Below are positions 3,940-5,300 of a stretch of DNA of 5,300 nucleotides, piece after piece. Below the pieces are notes generated by a model that was not told where the DNA came from, searched no databases, and saw only the letters and a program-made list of their open reading frames with translations. Source of the DNA: Streptomyces violaceus (GTDB lineage Bacteria; Actinomycetota; Actinomycetes; Streptomycetales; Streptomycetaceae); NCBI GenBank assembly GCA_000715635.1, contig KL569124.1, positions 36,342 to 41,641 on the forward strand, read 5' to 3'. Numbering within the stretch: the stretch's first letter is position 1; the number at the start of each line of letters is the position of its first letter. The position numbers were made by a program, and so were the translations under genes.

Positions 3940-5300
3940 TTGTCAAACACCGAATTTCCGGACGATGAATTGCGGCAGGAGCAGGAATTCATCGACGGGT
4001 TGTACGCGCGCGTGGACGCGCTGCGCGGCGACACCGAGACCTCCGTCACGGACGCCCTCGCGCAGGGCAACACGCCCATGCAGGCCAGACTCGAGCGGGA
4101 CATCCTCGTCGCCGAACGCTCCGGGCTGCTCGCCGCGCTGAACGCGGTGGACGGCTCCCTGTGCTTCGGCCGGATCGACCTCACCTCGGGCGTCACCCAC
4201 CACATCGGCCGGATCGGGCTGCGCACCGACGACGCCGAGCGCACCCCCGTCCTGATCGACTGGCGCGCCGACGTCGCCCGCCCCTTCTACCTGGCCACCG
4301 GCCACACCCCGATGGGCCTGCGGCGCCGGCGGCACATCGCCACCGACGGCCGGCAGGTCACCCACCTGCACGACGAGATCCTCGACCTCGGCGACGAGAC
4401 CCGCACCGGCCACGAGGACCCGACGGGCGACGCCGTGCTGCTCGCCGCGCTCGACTCGGCCCGCACCGGCCGGATGAGCGACATCGTGCAGACCATCCAG
4501 GCCGACCAGGACCGCATCATCCGCGCCCCGCACCGCGGCGTCATGGTGGTGGAGGGCGGTCCGGGCACCGGCAAGACGGCCGTCGCCCTGCACCGCGCCG
4601 CCTATCTGCTGTACGAGCACCGCGAGCTGCTCGCCAAGCGGGCGGTACTGATCGTCGGACCCAACCCGGCGTTCCTCGGCTACATCGGTGAGGTGCTGCC
4701 CTCCCTCGGCGAGACGGGCGTGCTCCTCGCGACGGTGGGCGAGCTGTTCCCCGGGGTGAAGGCGACCGCGACCGACACGCCCGAGGCCGCCGCCGTGAAG
4801 GGCCGGGCCGACATGGCCGATGTCCTCGCCGAGGTCGTGATCAGCCGGCAGGCGCTGCCCGACCCGGTGATCGCCATCGAGCACGACCGCGAGATCCTCA
4901 TGCTCGACGACGGTCTGGTGAACGTCGCCCGCGAGCGCACCCGCGCGGCGAAGCTGCCGCACAACGCGGCCCGCGAGCACTTCGAGGGCCACATCCTCAA
5001 CGCGCTCACCGACCTGTACGCCGAGCGGATCGGCACCGACCCCTTCGACGGCTCCAGCATGCTCGACCCCAGCGACATCACGCAGATCCGCGACGACATC
5101 GCCGAGAACCCCGAAGTCTGGTCCGCCATCGACCAGCTGTGGCCGGTGCTCACCCCGCAGCGGCTCGTCGCCGACTTCCTCGCCGCGCCCGAGGAGTTCC
5201 TGTCCGCCGAGGACGCCGAGGCCGTACGCCGTCCGGTGACCCGGCGCTGGACGGTCGCGGACGTGCCGCTGCTCGACGAGGCCGCCGAACTCCTCGGCGA
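3940..5300 (+). CDS. helD: HelD-like RNA polymerase-associated ATPase (HelD/HelR group), N-terminal part
   Basis: The first 453 residues are present and the gene runs off the window. The product is a UvrD/Rep-superfamily motor of the HelD group, which enters RNA polymerase channels to release stalled complexes; the HelR subgroup of Streptomyces also displaces rifamycins. Visible in order are an acidic, charged N-terminal coiled coil (about 5-75, DDELRQEQEFIDGLY), the HelD signature LIDWRADVARPFY near 105-117, a Q-motif-like TIQADQDRII around 185-193, and Walker A GGPGTGKT at 206-213 with Lys212. A long helical insertion follows, as expected for the domain that prises open the clamp, ending at WTVADVPLLDEA. 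Walker B and later helicase motifs lie beyond the edge. The start is TTG with GGGAG 5 nt upstream, giving MSNTEF; the first codons are AT-rich. The gene stands behind a strong terminator and is probably transcribed on its own. HelD versus HelR cannot be settled from this part. Confidence 0.88.
   Translation, partial: MSNTEFPDDELRQEQEFIDGLYARVDALRGDTETSVTDALAQGNTPMQARLERDILVAERSGLLAALNAVDGSLCFGRIDLTSGVTHHIGRIGLRTDDAERTPVLIDWRADVARPFYLATGHTPMGLRRRRHIATDGRQVTHLHDEILDLGDETRTGHEDPTGDAVLLAALDSARTGRMSDIVQTIQADQDRIIRAPHRGVMVVEGGPGTGKTAVALHRAAYLLYEHRELLAKRAVLIVGPNPAFLGYIGEVLPSLGETGVLLATVGELFPGVKATATDTPEAAAVKGRADMADVLAEVVISRQALPDPVIAIEHDREILMLDDGLVNVARERTRAAKLPHNAAREHFEGHILNALTDLYAERIGTDPFDGSSMLDPSDITQIRDDIAENPEVWSAIDQLWPVLTPQRLVADFLAAPEEFLSAEDAEAVRRPVTRRWTVADVPLLDEAAELLG

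Noticed and set aside
3943..4992. Long minus-strand open frame (349 codons) opposite the HelD-like gene
   Set aside because: It is the GC-rich complement of a well-supported gene, has no recognisable domain and no ribosome binding site.

Overview
The window is high-GC DNA with GC-rich third codon positions, GTG and TTG starts, tightly packed genes and actinobacterial protein families. This points to a Streptomyces or close relative, and the region looks like ordinary chromosome. No mobile element, CRISPR array, tRNA or rRNA was seen.

Layout. (1) Bases 2-460 (+) hold the C-terminal part of an AAA-family ATPase whose start lies outside the window. (2) Between it and the next gene, on the minus strand, is a stretch of about 40 codons that reads like part of a DUF4097 beta-strand protein and stops matching at the ATPase stop codon; it is best read as a gene remnant. 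(3) Bases 542-2468 (-) hold a two-gene operon: an NAD-dependent epimerase/dehydratase-like protein followed, after one base, by an aldo/keto reductase whose C-terminal tail runs out of frame into the remnant. (4) Bases 2508-3017 (+) encode an Lrp/AsnC regulator, divergent from that operon across only 39 bp, so it may control itself and the two oxidoreductases. (5) Bases 3047-3798 (+) hold a MerR-family regulator overlapping by 4 nt a thioredoxin with a CPPC active site. A 24-bp palindrome lies upstream, in the position expected of a MerR operator, and the merR message is probably leaderless. A strong intrinsic terminator closes the pair. (6) From 3940 to the window end (+) is the first 453 residues of a HelD-like, UvrD-superfamily motor that acts on RNA polymerase (HelD/HelR group), preceded by an AT-rich leader with a second dyad.

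How they may work together: the merR-trx pair looks like a self-regulated thiol or redox module. The epimerase-AKR pair looks like a small Lrp-controlled oxidoreductase operon of unknown substrate. The HelD-like gene stands alone behind the terminator and probably handles stalled or antibiotic-bound RNA polymerase. No entirely new system is evident. The best leads are the merR operator/leaderless promoter, the atypical thioredoxin with 9-bp repeats at its start, the HelD leader, and the DUF4097 remnant.
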